The notes under the pieces are model-generated. The model was not told the origin of the DNA and did not search any database. It saw only the letters and a list, made by a program, of their open reading frames with translations. Position numbers and translations under genes: made by a program. Of a DNA stretch of 64,000 nt, positions 57,316-64,000 are shown piece by piece (positions within the stretch are counted from its first letter, which is position 1; every line of letters starts with the position of its first letter). Source of the stretch: Nocardia tengchongensis (GTDB taxonomy: Bacteria > Actinomycetota > Actinomycetes > Mycobacteriales > Mycobacteriaceae); NCBI RefSeq assembly GCF_018362975.1, contig NZ_CP074371.1, positions 992,001-1,056,000 of the forward strand, given 5' to 3'.

Positions 57316-58482
57316 ATGCGCCTTGCACCGGGGATCGTAGTCGCGGTAACTGCCCTCGCCCTGACCGCCTGTTCGAGCGGTAAGGACTCCACTGACGCGG
57401 CGCCGAGCAGCAGCGCAGCGCCGAGCAGCACCACCGTCGACGCACCGCCGTCGACGACGCCGAAACCGCAGGACTGCGCGGCCGGCTACCTCTCCCAGTT
57501 CACGCTGCGGCAGAAGCTGGCACAGCTGCTGACCGTCGGTGTCACCGGTGAGGCCGACGCCGAGAACGTGGTGAAGACCGAGCAGATCGGCGGCATCTTC
57601 ATCGGCAGCTGGACCGACAAGGCCATGCTGGCGCAGCATCAGGTGGATGGGGCGCAGCAGGCGTCGCGGATCCCGCTGATGGTGACCATCGACGAGGAGG
57701 GCGGCCGGGTCTCGCGGGCCAAGGACCTGATCGGGGTCGCGCCCTCTTCCCGGGTGATCGCCCAGACCATGAGCCCGGACGAGTTCTACACCTTCAGTCT
57801 GGACCGCGCGAAGAAGCTGAAGGCGCTGGGCGTGACGGTGGACTTCGCACCCGATGTGGACGTGAGCAGCCAGCCCGACGACTCGGTGATCGGCGACCGC
57901 TCCTTCTCCGACGATCCGGACGTGGTGACGCAGTACGCGGGCGCGCAGATCCGGGCGATGAAGGAGGCCGGACTGGGCAGCGTGATCAAGCATTTCCCGG
58001 GTCACGGCTCGGGTTCGGGCGACTCGCACACCGGCGCGGTGCGCACACCGCCGCTGGATCAGCTGCAGACCAAGGACCTGGTGCCGTACCGCGGCCTGGT
58101 GGATTCGGGCGCCGCGGTGATGGTCGGGCACCTGGACGTGCCCGGACTGACCACCCCGAATGTGCCGGCCAGTATCAGCCCGGAGGCGATGGCGCTACTG
58201 CGCCAGGGCACCGGTTACGGCGCAGCACCCTTCGAAGGTGTCATCTTCACCGATGATCTGGGCGGCATGGCCGCGATCACCAATCGGATGAGCATCGAGG
58301 ACGCGGTGGAGGCCGCCCTGATCGCGGGGGCCGACAATGCCCTGTGGATCACCACGGACGCGGTGCCGAAGGTGCTGGACCGGCTGGTGACCGCGGTGAA
58401 CAGTGGCCGCTTACCGGGATCCCAGGTGGATGCCTCGGTATTGCGCATGGCAAAGTTCAAGGGCTCCGCGCCGCACTGCTGA
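57316..58482 (+). CDS. lpqI: Lipoprotein beta-N-acetylhexosaminidase, GH3 family (LpqI-like)
   Basis: 388 residues. Lipobox ALTAC (Cys-19), Ser/Thr/Pro linker, then a NagZ-type GH3 barrel: LAQLLTVGVTGEADAENVVK, GGIFIGSWTDKAM, IDEEGGRVSRAKD, the His-Asp dyad loop VIKHFPGHGSGSGDSHTGAV and the nucleophile Asp in GVIFTDDLGGMAAITNRM. Removes N-acetylglucosamine from muropeptides or glycoproteins at the cell surface, linking to peptidoglycan recycling. In M. tuberculosis lpqI (Rv0237) also lies beside a TetR gene and the htdX-fabG4-fadA2 cluster. Confidence 0.92.
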   Translation: MRLAPGIVVAVTALALTACSSGKDSTDAAPSSSAAPSSTTVDAPPSTTPKPQDCAAGYLSQFTLRQKLAQLLTVGVTGEADAENVVKTEQIGGIFIGSWTDKAMLAQHQVDGAQQASRIPLMVTIDEEGGRVSRAKDLIGVAPSSRVIAQTMSPDEFYTFSLDRAKKLKALGVTVDFAPDVDVSSQPDDSVIGDRSFSDDPDVVTQYAGAQIRAMKEAGLGSVIKHFPGHGSGSGDSHTGAVRTPPLDQLQTKDLVPYRGLVDSGAAVMVGHLDVPGLTTPNVPASISPEAMALLRQGTGYGAAPFEGVIFTDDLGGMAAITNRMSIEDAVEAALIAGADNALWITTDAVPKVLDRLVTAVNSGRLPGSQVDASVLRMAKFKGSAPHC

Positions 58483-58540
58483 GTCTCGGCTCGACGCCGC
58501 CGCTACGGGCTGGCGAATCACCGGCAATTCACACTGGCGG

Positions 58541-58560
58541 AACTTACCATGGAGTAAGAT
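58541..58560. promoter_or_regulatory. Putative TetR operator at the regulator's own promoter
   Basis: AACTTAC-catgg-AGTAAGAT matches 15 of 20 positions of the perfect palindrome in the fabG4/fadA2 promoter (63108-63127). Located 53 bp before the TetR start. Supports autoregulation. Confidence 0.65.
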
Positions 58561-58612
58561 AAGGACTTCGGCGCTCGCTATGCGCGCCGACTGTCCGGTC
58601 CGAGGAGAGTGA

Positions 58613-59221
58613 ATGGCAGGCGGAACGAAACGGCTTCCTCGCGCGGTGCGCGAGCAGCAGATGCTCGACGCCGCCGTGGAGGTCTTCTCGCGCAAGGGGT
58701 ATCACGACACCTCGATGGACGCGATCGCCGCCGAGGCGAAGATCTCCAAGCCGATGCTGTACCTCTACTACGGCTCCAAGGACGAACTCTTCCGCGCCTG
58801 CATCCTGCGCGAGAGCGCGCGATTCATCGAAGCGGTCGCGGTGGCGGGCAATCCCAAGCTCACCCCGCACGAGCAGCTGCGCGCGGGCCTGGAGGCGTTC
58901 CTCGCCTACGTGGACCAGAACCGGCTGTCCTGGCAGGTCCTCTACCGGCAGGCGCTCGGCCAGCAGCCGTTCGCCTCGGAGATCGCCAACAGTCGCGACC
59001 GGGTCATCGAGCTCACCGCGAAACTGCTCGAGTCCAGCGCCAAGTACGCCGAACCGGGCACCAACTTCGAGGTGGTGTCGGTAGCCGTGATCGCGCGCGG
59101 CGAGGCCATCGCGGACCGGGTCGCCAGCGGGCAGATCGACATGGACGTGGCCGTCGACCTGCTCGACGATCTGGCCTGGCGCGGCCTGTCCGGCAACAAG
59201 AAGAAGGCCGAACCCGCCTGA
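58613..59221 (+). CDS. TetR-family regulator of the fabG4/fadA2 cluster (Rv0238-like)
   Basis: 202 residues. The N-terminal HTH is clear: AREQQMLDAAVEVFSRKGYH-type helix, then HDTSMDAIAAEAKISKPMLY and LYYGSKDELFRACILRE. The C-terminal ligand domain is typical for lipid-responsive TetR proteins (FLAYVDQNRLSWQVLYRQAL). The same gene order (lpqI, TetR, then htdX-fabG4, fadA2, fadE5 nearby) is known from M. tuberculosis. Matching palindromes before this gene and between fabG4 and fadA2 suggest it represses both. The ligand may be an acyl-CoA (inference). Confidence 0.88.
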   Translation: MAGGTKRLPRAVREQQMLDAAVEVFSRKGYHDTSMDAIAAEAKISKPMLYLYYGSKDELFRACILRESARFIEAVAVAGNPKLTPHEQLRAGLEAFLAYVDQNRLSWQVLYRQALGQQPFASEIANSRDRVIELTAKLLESSAKYAEPGTNFEVVSVAVIARGEAIADRVASGQIDMDVAVDLLDDLAWRGLSGNKKKAEPA

Positions 59222-59305
59222 GACTTGCCGTCCCCGCGATCACCTGCGACAGTTCGCAGCGATCGTGTTGCAGGACGGCCCTTCCGGCCGGGGAACGGGG
59301 ACATC

Positions 59306-60592
59306 GTGTTCGGGCTGTTGAAGCCGTGCGCGCACAGTGCGGCACGGCACGGTATCGATCCCTCCGCGTGGCAGGCCCATATGTGCGGCCTGTGCCTGGG
59401 CCTGCGTGACGGGCACGGTCAACTGGCCCGCGCGGCCACCAACACCGATGCCATCGTGCTCGAAATCCTCACCGAGGCACAGCAATCCCAGCCGTCCGAC
59501 CGCACCGCCGCCGGCCCCTGCCCGCTGCGCGGCATGCGGCGGGCCGACGTGGTCGCCGCCGACGCGCCGGGCGTGCGGCTGGCCGCCACCGCCTCACTCC
59601 TGCTGGGCGCGGCCAAGATTCGCGACCACGTGGACGACGGCGACGCCCACCGGCTGGCCCGCCGCCCGCTCACCCGCGTCTCCACCCGCTGGCACGCCGG
59701 GGCCCGCGCCGCCGCCGCACCCCTCGGCCTCGAGGTCGAACCCCTGCTCGCGGCCATCGAATCGCAAGTCCGGCTGGAGAATTCCCCCCGCAGCTCGCTC
59801 GCGGAGCTGACCGGACCGACCCAGCTCTGCGCCGCGGAACTGTTCGTGCACACCGCGATCCTGGCCGATCGCCCCGAGAATGCCGGTGCGCTGCGGGAAG
59901 CGGGATGGCATTTCGGTCGCATCGCCCATCTCGCCGACGCCCTCGAGGACCTCGACGCCGACCGGGCCGCCGGTCGGTTCAACCCGCTGCTCGCCACCGG
60001 CACCACGCCGGCGCAGGCGCATGCCCTGGTGCGCGAATCGAATTCGCTGCTGCGCGCCGCCCTCACCCGGGTCGCGCTGGACCGCACCGCGACGGTTCGC
60101 TGGATCCTGCTGGATCCGCTCGGCGGCGTGGTCAACCGGCTGGGCCGGGCGGCGGGCGCCGCCCACGCGTGCGGCACGCGCGCCTGTGGTGGAGGCGCCG
60201 CAGAGAAGTCACCGGCATCGACGGTCACCGCACTGGCCGAGACTCGTCCGGGTCTGTTCGAAGGCGGCGATCACGCCGGATCACACCGGCGTTCCCCCGC
60301 CGCGTCCTTCACGCCGCAGCCGGGACTGGATCCGCTCGGACCGGGCCTGTCCCCCGACAAACGGCCGAGCCTGCTCGAAGGGCTGGGGATCATCTGCACC
60401 CAGTACTGCACCGGGTACGCGTGCTGCGCGGAGCACACCGGCCCGTGCAGCGGCCGCCGCAAAGAGCCGTGGATGAACTGCTGCGACAGTTGCGACGGCT
60501 GCGGCTGCGGCGACTGCGACTGCGATTGCGGTGACTGCTGCGACTGTGACTGCGACTGCTGCGATTGCGGCGGCTGCGACTGCAGCTGCTGA
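59306..60592 (+). CDS. DUF5685 protein with extreme Cys-rich C-terminus
   Basis: 428 residues from GTG 59306 (VFGLLKPCAHSAARHGID). The DUF5685 N-terminus has conserved cysteines in HMCGLCLGLRDGHGQLARAA, followed by NTDAIVLEILTEAQ, a helical core (GWHFGRIAHLADALEDLDAD) and CGTRACGGG. The last ~60 residues hold a run of Cys-Asp/Cys-Gly units (about two dozen cysteines in total, ending CDCGGCDCSC), preceded by CTQYCTGYACCAEHTGPCSG. Metal or cluster binding is likely; no enzyme activity is known to me. It lies between the TetR and htdX genes, convergent with the latter. Confidence 0.82.
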   Translation: MFGLLKPCAHSAARHGIDPSAWQAHMCGLCLGLRDGHGQLARAATNTDAIVLEILTEAQQSQPSDRTAAGPCPLRGMRRADVVAADAPGVRLAATASLLLGAAKIRDHVDDGDAHRLARRPLTRVSTRWHAGARAAAAPLGLEVEPLLAAIESQVRLENSPRSSLAELTGPTQLCAAELFVHTAILADRPENAGALREAGWHFGRIAHLADALEDLDADRAAGRFNPLLATGTTPAQAHALVRESNSLLRAALTRVALDRTATVRWILLDPLGGVVNRLGRAAGAAHACGTRACGGGAAEKSPASTVTALAETRPGLFEGGDHAGSHRRSPAASFTPQPGLDPLGPGLSPDKRPSLLEGLGIICTQYCTGYACCAEHTGPCSGRRKEPWMNCCDSCDGCGCGDCDCDCGDCCDCDCDCCDCGGCDCSC

Positions 60593-60623
60593 CGCCCTGA
60601 CCTGCACGGCCCCGGAAATGCAA

Positions 60624-60699
60624 GAGCCGCACGCCGTTCCGTCCCGGATGTAGAAACCCCTGCGTGGCGACATCCGAGATAGCGAACAGCGTGCGGCTC
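60624..60699. other. Large imperfect hairpin between convergent genes
   Basis: Nested complementary arms: GAGCCGCACGC with GCGTGCGGCTC (11 bp), GTTC with GAAC, and CGGATGT with ACATCCG (7 bp), separated by small internal loops around an 18-nt apical loop. Far more elaborate than the other terminators here; it could be a bidirectional terminator, a structured RNA or a small mobile remnant. Confidence 0.55.
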
Positions 60700-60807
60700 C
60701 TCACCCCCTTCGGGCGAACCGCGATCCGCGGTCCGGCCCGAGTTCGTGGGTGCCGAGCTCAACACATCCTCACCCGGCGGAGCTGACACCGCCCCGTATT
60801 GCGAGAA

Positions 60808-61677
60808 TCAGCGCAGCGTAGCCGTCAGGTGCGGGTAGCCCTTCTTCGGGTTCTTCAAGGACAAGTCCCACCCACCGGACGCCTGGTCGGCGTACACGTT
60901 CACGGTGGACGGCAGCAGGATCGGCTTGCCGAATTTCACCGCGTACGTGGTCTGCTCGGGGATCCGGCCCTCGATCGCGCCGAGAATGGCGGCCGCCGAC
61001 CACATGCCGTGGGCGATGGGCTTCGGGAATCCGAAGGCCTTGGCGCCCAGGGCGGACGTGTGGATCGGGTTGTGGTCGCCCGAGGCGGCGGCGTAGCGGC
61101 TGATCATCTTCTGATCGACCCGCAGCGTGCGCAGCGGCGCGGGCGGCACCTCGTCCGGCTTGGGTTCGGGCTTGGGGCCGCCGGACAGCGAGGTGCGCTG
61201 CTGGTGCAGGAAGGTGGTGACCTGACGCCACACCAGCTCACGGCCGACGCTCACCTCGGTGATCGCGTCCACGAGCAGGCCCTTCGGGTGCTCGCGCAGG
61301 TTTTCGATGTGGGTCTCGAAGTCCAGCGGCTCGGCCACCGAGATGGCGCGGGTGCGCTCGATGACGTTCTCCGCGTGCACCGCGCCGACCGCCACGAACG
61401 GGAAGTCGCGGGCGACGACCAGCTGCATGGCCAGCGGGAAGCTGAGCACGAACGGGTAGGTCAGCGGCAGCGAGTCGCTGAAGCGCAGCCCGGTGGCCCG
61501 GCAGTAGGCGGCCAGGTGATCCGGGTTCACCCGGAAGCCCTCGAGCCGGACGCTGCGGTCGGGCAGGGTCGGCTTGCGGGCCGAGAGTCCCGGCACCGGC
61601 AGCGCGCCGAGAGCGGCCTTGACGAACAGGCCGCCGTTCTTCGGCACCTCGGACAGGGTGATGGTCTGCGACATCAT
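60808..61677 (-). CDS. htdX: (R)-specific 3-hydroxyacyl-thioester dehydratase HtdX-like
   Basis: 289 residues, double hot-dog fold. The hydratase-2 motif is in the C-terminal half: [20 protein letters not shown] with the catalytic Asp and His, then [21 protein letters not shown]-terminal [20 protein letters not shown]. Rv0241c (HtdX) of M. tuberculosis is a 3-hydroxyacyl dehydratase of fatty-acid metabolism. The ATG overlaps the fabG4 stop by 4 bp, so the two enzymes are co-produced and would catalyse successive steps (keto-reduction, dehydration). Confidence 0.92.
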   Translation of the reverse strand: MMSQTITLSEVPKNGGLFVKAALGALPVPGLSARKPTLPDRSVRLEGFRVNPDHLAAYCRATGLRFSDSLPLTYPFVLSFPLAMQLVVARDFPFVAVGAVHAENVIERTRAISVAEPLDFETHIENLREHPKGLLVDAITEVSVGRELVWRQVTTFLHQQRTSLSGGPKPEPKPDEVPPAPLRTLRVDQKMISRYAAASGDHNPIHTSALGAKAFGFPKPIAHGMWSAAAILGAIEGRIPEQTTYAVKFGKPILLPSTVNVYADQASGGWDLSLKNPKKGYPHLTATLR

Positions 61678-63032
61678 GCTCCGATCATGGCCTGGCCGCA
61701 GACGCGAACGATGTTGCCGTTCACCGCGTTCGAGGCCGGGGAGGCGAAGTAGGCGATGGTCTCGGCGACGTCCACGGTCTGACCGCCCTGCAGCAGGGAG
61801 GACAGCAGGCGGCCGCCCTCGCGGGTGGCCAGCGGGATGGCGGCGGTCATGGCGGTCTCGATGAAGCCGGGGGCCACCGCGTTGATGGTGATGCCCTTCT
61901 CGGCCAGCTTCGGGGCCTCGGCGTTCACCATGCCGATGACACCGGCCTTGGACGCGCCGTAGTTGGTCTGGCCGCGGTTGCCCGCGATGCCCGCGATCGA
62001 GGACACGTCGATGACGCGGCCGCCGGCGCGCAGCGCGCCCGCGGCGACCAGGCCCTCGGTGATCCGGTGCGGCGCGGCCAGGTTCACGTTGATGACCGAG
62101 CTCCAGCGACCCTCGTCCATGTTGGCGAGCAGCTTGTCGCGGGTGATGCCGGCGTTGTGGACCACGATGTCGATGCCGCCGAAGCGCTCGGTGGCGAAGG
62201 CGGCCAGCTTCTCGGCGGCGTCGGCGGCGGTGACGTCCAGGGCCAGGGCGGTCGCGCCGACCTTGTTGGCGGTCTCCGACAGCGCCTCACCGGCGGCCGG
62301 GATGTCGGCGACGATCACGGTGGCGCCGTCCCGGGCGAAGACCTCGGCGATGGTGGCACCGATGCCGCGGGCGGCTCCGGTGACCACGGCGACCTTGCCC
62401 TCGAGCGGCTTGTCCCAGGAGGCGGGGGCGACGGCGTCGTCGTTGCCGACGCGGAAGACCTGGCCGTCGACGAAGGCCGACTTGCCCGACAGCACGAAGC
62501 GCAGGGTGGACTCCAGACCCGTTGCGGCGGTGGCGGCTTCGGGGTGCAGGTAGACCAGGTTCGAGGTGGCGCCGCGCAGCAGTTCCTTGCCGACCGAGCG
62601 GGTGAAGCCCTCGAGCGCGCGCTGCGCGATCTGCCCGTCGACCGAACCGGCCAGCTCCGGGGTGGTGCCGATGACCAGCACGCGGCCGGAGGCGGCGATG
62701 CTGCGCATGGCGGGCTGGAAGAACTCGAACAGCTCCTGCAGCTCTTCGATGGTCTTGATGCCGGTGGCGTCGAACACGAGCGCGCCGAACTTCACGCCCG
62801 GGGTGACCGCGTCCACGAAGGTGTAGTCGCCCAGCAGGTTTCGCACGGCGTCGGCGACGCGGCCCTTGCCGCCCAGCAGCACCGGGCCGGGAGGGGCGGG
62901 CTCGCCGGCCTTGTAGCGACGCAGCGATTCCGGCTGCGGCAGGCCCAGCTTCGAAGCCAGGAACGCGCCGGGGGCGGAGTGAACGAAAGATCCGTAGAGG
63001 TTGGGAGCGCCCTTGCTCTTGCTGGCAGCCAC
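61674..63032 (-). CDS. fabG4: High-molecular-weight 3-oxoacyl-ACP/CoA reductase FabG4
   Basis: 452 residues from GTG 63032 ([20 protein letters not shown]) with AAGGAGAAGG upstream. It has the two-domain HMwFabG plan: a degenerate N-terminal flavodoxin-like Rossmann domain ([20 protein letters not shown]) and a full C-terminal SDR domain with [36 protein letters not shown] and the Ser-Tyr-Lys triad in [21 protein letters not shown]. tuberculosis FabG4 (Rv0242c) is an NADH-dependent long-chain reductase. Divergent from fadA2 across a palindromic operator. Confidence 0.94.
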   Translation of the reverse strand: MAASKSKGAPNLYGSFVHSAPGAFLASKLGLPQPESLRRYKAGEPAPPGPVLLGGKGRVADAVRNLLGDYTFVDAVTPGVKFGALVFDATGIKTIEELQELFEFFQPAMRSIAASGRVLVIGTTPELAGSVDGQIAQRALEGFTRSVGKELLRGATSNLVYLHPEAATAATGLESTLRFVLSGKSAFVDGQVFRVGNDDAVAPASWDKPLEGKVAVVTGAARGIGATIAEVFARDGATVIVADIPAAGEALSETANKVGATALALDVTAADAAEKLAAFATERFGGIDIVVHNAGITRDKLLANMDEGRWSSVINVNLAAPHRITEGLVAAGALRAGGRVIDVSSIAGIAGNRGQTNYGASKAGVIGMVNAEAPKLAEKGITINAVAPGFIETAMTAAIPLATREGGRLLSSLLQGGQTVDVAETIAYFASPASNAVNGNIVRVCGQAMIGA

Positions 63033-63107
63033 GTTTTCGACCTTCTCCTTGTCTCGGCCCGCGGGAAGCGGTCTTGCGCACATCTGCGGGGTACGGTGTC
63101 GACAATG

Positions 63108-63127
63108 AACTTACTCCAGAGTAAGTT
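63108..63127. promoter_or_regulatory. Perfect palindromic operator between fabG4 and fadA2
   Basis: AACTTACTC and GAGTAAGTT are perfect 9-bp arms around CA, 76 bp from the fabG4 start and 77 bp from the fadA2 start, so one protein could control both. Matches the TetR-promoter site at 58541. Confidence 0.75.
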
Positions 63128-63204
63128 TAATGTAAACCGACTGACGTGCGCCCTCCGGGGATGCGCGTGCGGAACCTCCCACCGACGAGACACTGGAGAC
63201 TCGA

Positions 63205-64000
63205 GTGACCACCAAAGCCCGTTCGGCGAAGGCCGCGGCCAAGAACACCAAGCAGGCGCGCCCGGTTGCCATCCTCGGCGGTAACCGCATCCCCTTCGCT
63301 CGCTCCGACGGCAAGTACGCCCACGCCTCCAACCAGGACATGTTCACCGCCACCCTGAACGGCCTGGTCTCCCGCTTCGGCCTGCAGGGCGAGCGCCTCG
63401 GCATGGTCGTCGGCGGCGCGGTGCTCAAGCGCGTCGGTGAGCACGGCATGATCCGCGAGAGCGTGCTCGGCTCGACCCTGTCGCCCTACACCTCGGCCCA
63501 CGACCTGCAGCTGGCCTGCGGCACCGGCCTGCAGTCGATCGTCACCGTGGCCGACGGCATCGCCCTCGGCCGCATCGAGAACGGTATCGGCGGCGGCACC
63601 GACACCACCTCCGACGCGCCGATCGGCGTCAGCGAGGGCATGCGCGAGTGGATGCTCGACGCCAACCGCGCCAAGAAGAACTCCGACTACGTGAAGCTGG
63701 TCGGCCGCCTGCGCCCGTCCATGGTCGGCATCGAGATCCCGCGCAACGCCGAGCCGCGCACCGGCCTGTCCATGGGTGACCACGCCGCCATCACCGCCAA
63801 GGAATTCGGCATCTCCCGCGAGGCGCAGGACGAGCTGGCCTACCTGTCGCACAAGAACATGGCCGCCGCCTACGACCGCGGCTTCATGGACGACCTGATC
63901 ACCCCGTTCCTGGGCCTGACCCGCGACGACAACCTGCGTCCCGGCTCCACCCTGGAGAAGCTCGCCACCCTGAAGCCGGTCTTCGGCAACAAGCTGGGCG
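63205..64000 (+). CDS. fadA2: Acetyl-CoA acyltransferase (thiolase) FadA2, cut by window edge
   Basis: 265 residues visible from GTG 63205 (VTTKARSAKAAAKNTKQARP), open at the right edge; full enzymes have about 430-440 residues. Thiolase features: PVAILGGNRIPFARSDGKYA, GMVVGGAVLKRVGEHGMIRE, nucleophile Cys in DLQLACGTGLQSIVTVADGI, and GGGTDTTSDAPI. Cleaves 3-ketoacyl-CoA to acetyl-CoA in the last step of beta-oxidation. Matches Rv0243 by position and sequence. Same biased codon use as fadE5. Confidence 0.93.
   Translation, partial: MTTKARSAKAAAKNTKQARPVAILGGNRIPFARSDGKYAHASNQDMFTATLNGLVSRFGLQGERLGMVVGGAVLKRVGEHGMIRESVLGSTLSPYTSAHDLQLACGTGLQSIVTVADGIALGRIENGIGGGTDTTSDAPIGVSEGMREWMLDANRAKKNSDYVKLVGRLRPSMVGIEIPRNAEPRTGLSMGDHAAITAKEFGISREAQDELAYLSHKNMAAAYDRGFMDDLITPFLGLTRDDNLRPGSTLEKLATLKPVFGNKLG

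Overview
The window is high-G+C actinobacterial DNA and most likely comes from Nocardia or a close mycolic-acid-containing relative (inference). Seen in the sequence: a HAIR-controlled dnaK-grpE-dnaJ operon, iniB-iniA-iniC homologues, an IniR-like regulator, an EtfD-type Fe-S oxidoreductase, many GTG/TTG starts, and gene order resembling two blocks of Mycobacterium tuberculosis (roughly Rv0321-Rv0350 and Rv0237-Rv0244c, as I remember that genome).

Layout. 1-3.7 kb: dnaJ (cut by the left edge), grpE and dnaK on the minus strand, with two HspR-type HAIR operators. 3.8-14 kb: two DUF1707 membrane proteins, an HhH-GPD protein, an F420-type oxidoreductase, an SRPBCC protein with its divergent HxlR regulator, an ECF sigma factor, a haloalkane dehalogenase-like hydrolase, a MarR/DHA2-efflux pair and a zinc alcohol dehydrogenase. 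14-29 kb: an envelope-stress island. It has iniB-iniA-iniC on the minus strand and, divergently, a membrane-anchored Hsp70-like protein, an IniR-like ATPase/LuxR regulator, a second degenerate Hsp70-like protein and two secreted S1 proteases. 29-38 kb: a TANGO2/NRDE protein, a secreted protein, etfD with a repetitive basic tail, cutC, a truncated AA10 (chitin-binding/LPMO) protein and a YibE/F-like membrane protein. 38.0-38.2 kb: a clear 6C small RNA on the minus strand. 38.4-46 kb: aspC-type aminotransferase, an XRE/TPR regulator and its divergent small neighbour, a third Hsp70-like membrane protein, dcd, ctaD and tRNA-Gly(CCC). 46-52 kb: two paralogous lipoproteins, a MazEF-like pair, an alpha/beta hydrolase, a crotonase, a DUF4185 protein, a methyltransferase and a KANL3/Tex30-like hydrolase. 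52-64 kb: fadE5, a VanW protein, 6-phosphogluconate dehydrogenase, lpqI, a TetR regulator, a DUF5685 protein with a cysteine-rich tail, htdX, fabG4 and fadA2 (cut by the right edge).

Two functional themes stand out. The first is cell-envelope stress: IniBAC dynamin-like GTPases, IniR, Hsp70-like membrane proteins and secreted proteases sit together, next to the general HspR chaperone operon. The second is fatty-acid beta-oxidation: FadE5 would pass electrons through ETF to EtfD, and the fadE5 and etfD promoters share a palindrome-like motif. A different palindrome is shared by the TetR gene and the fabG4/fadA2 divergent promoter.

Caution: seven genes (DUF1707, SRPBCC, haloalkane dehalogenase, alcohol dehydrogenase, iniC, VanW, 6PGDH) are split by nine apparent single-base indels, mostly in G/C-rich runs. 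The reading frames resume perfectly, so assembly or sequencing error is at least as likely as true gene decay.
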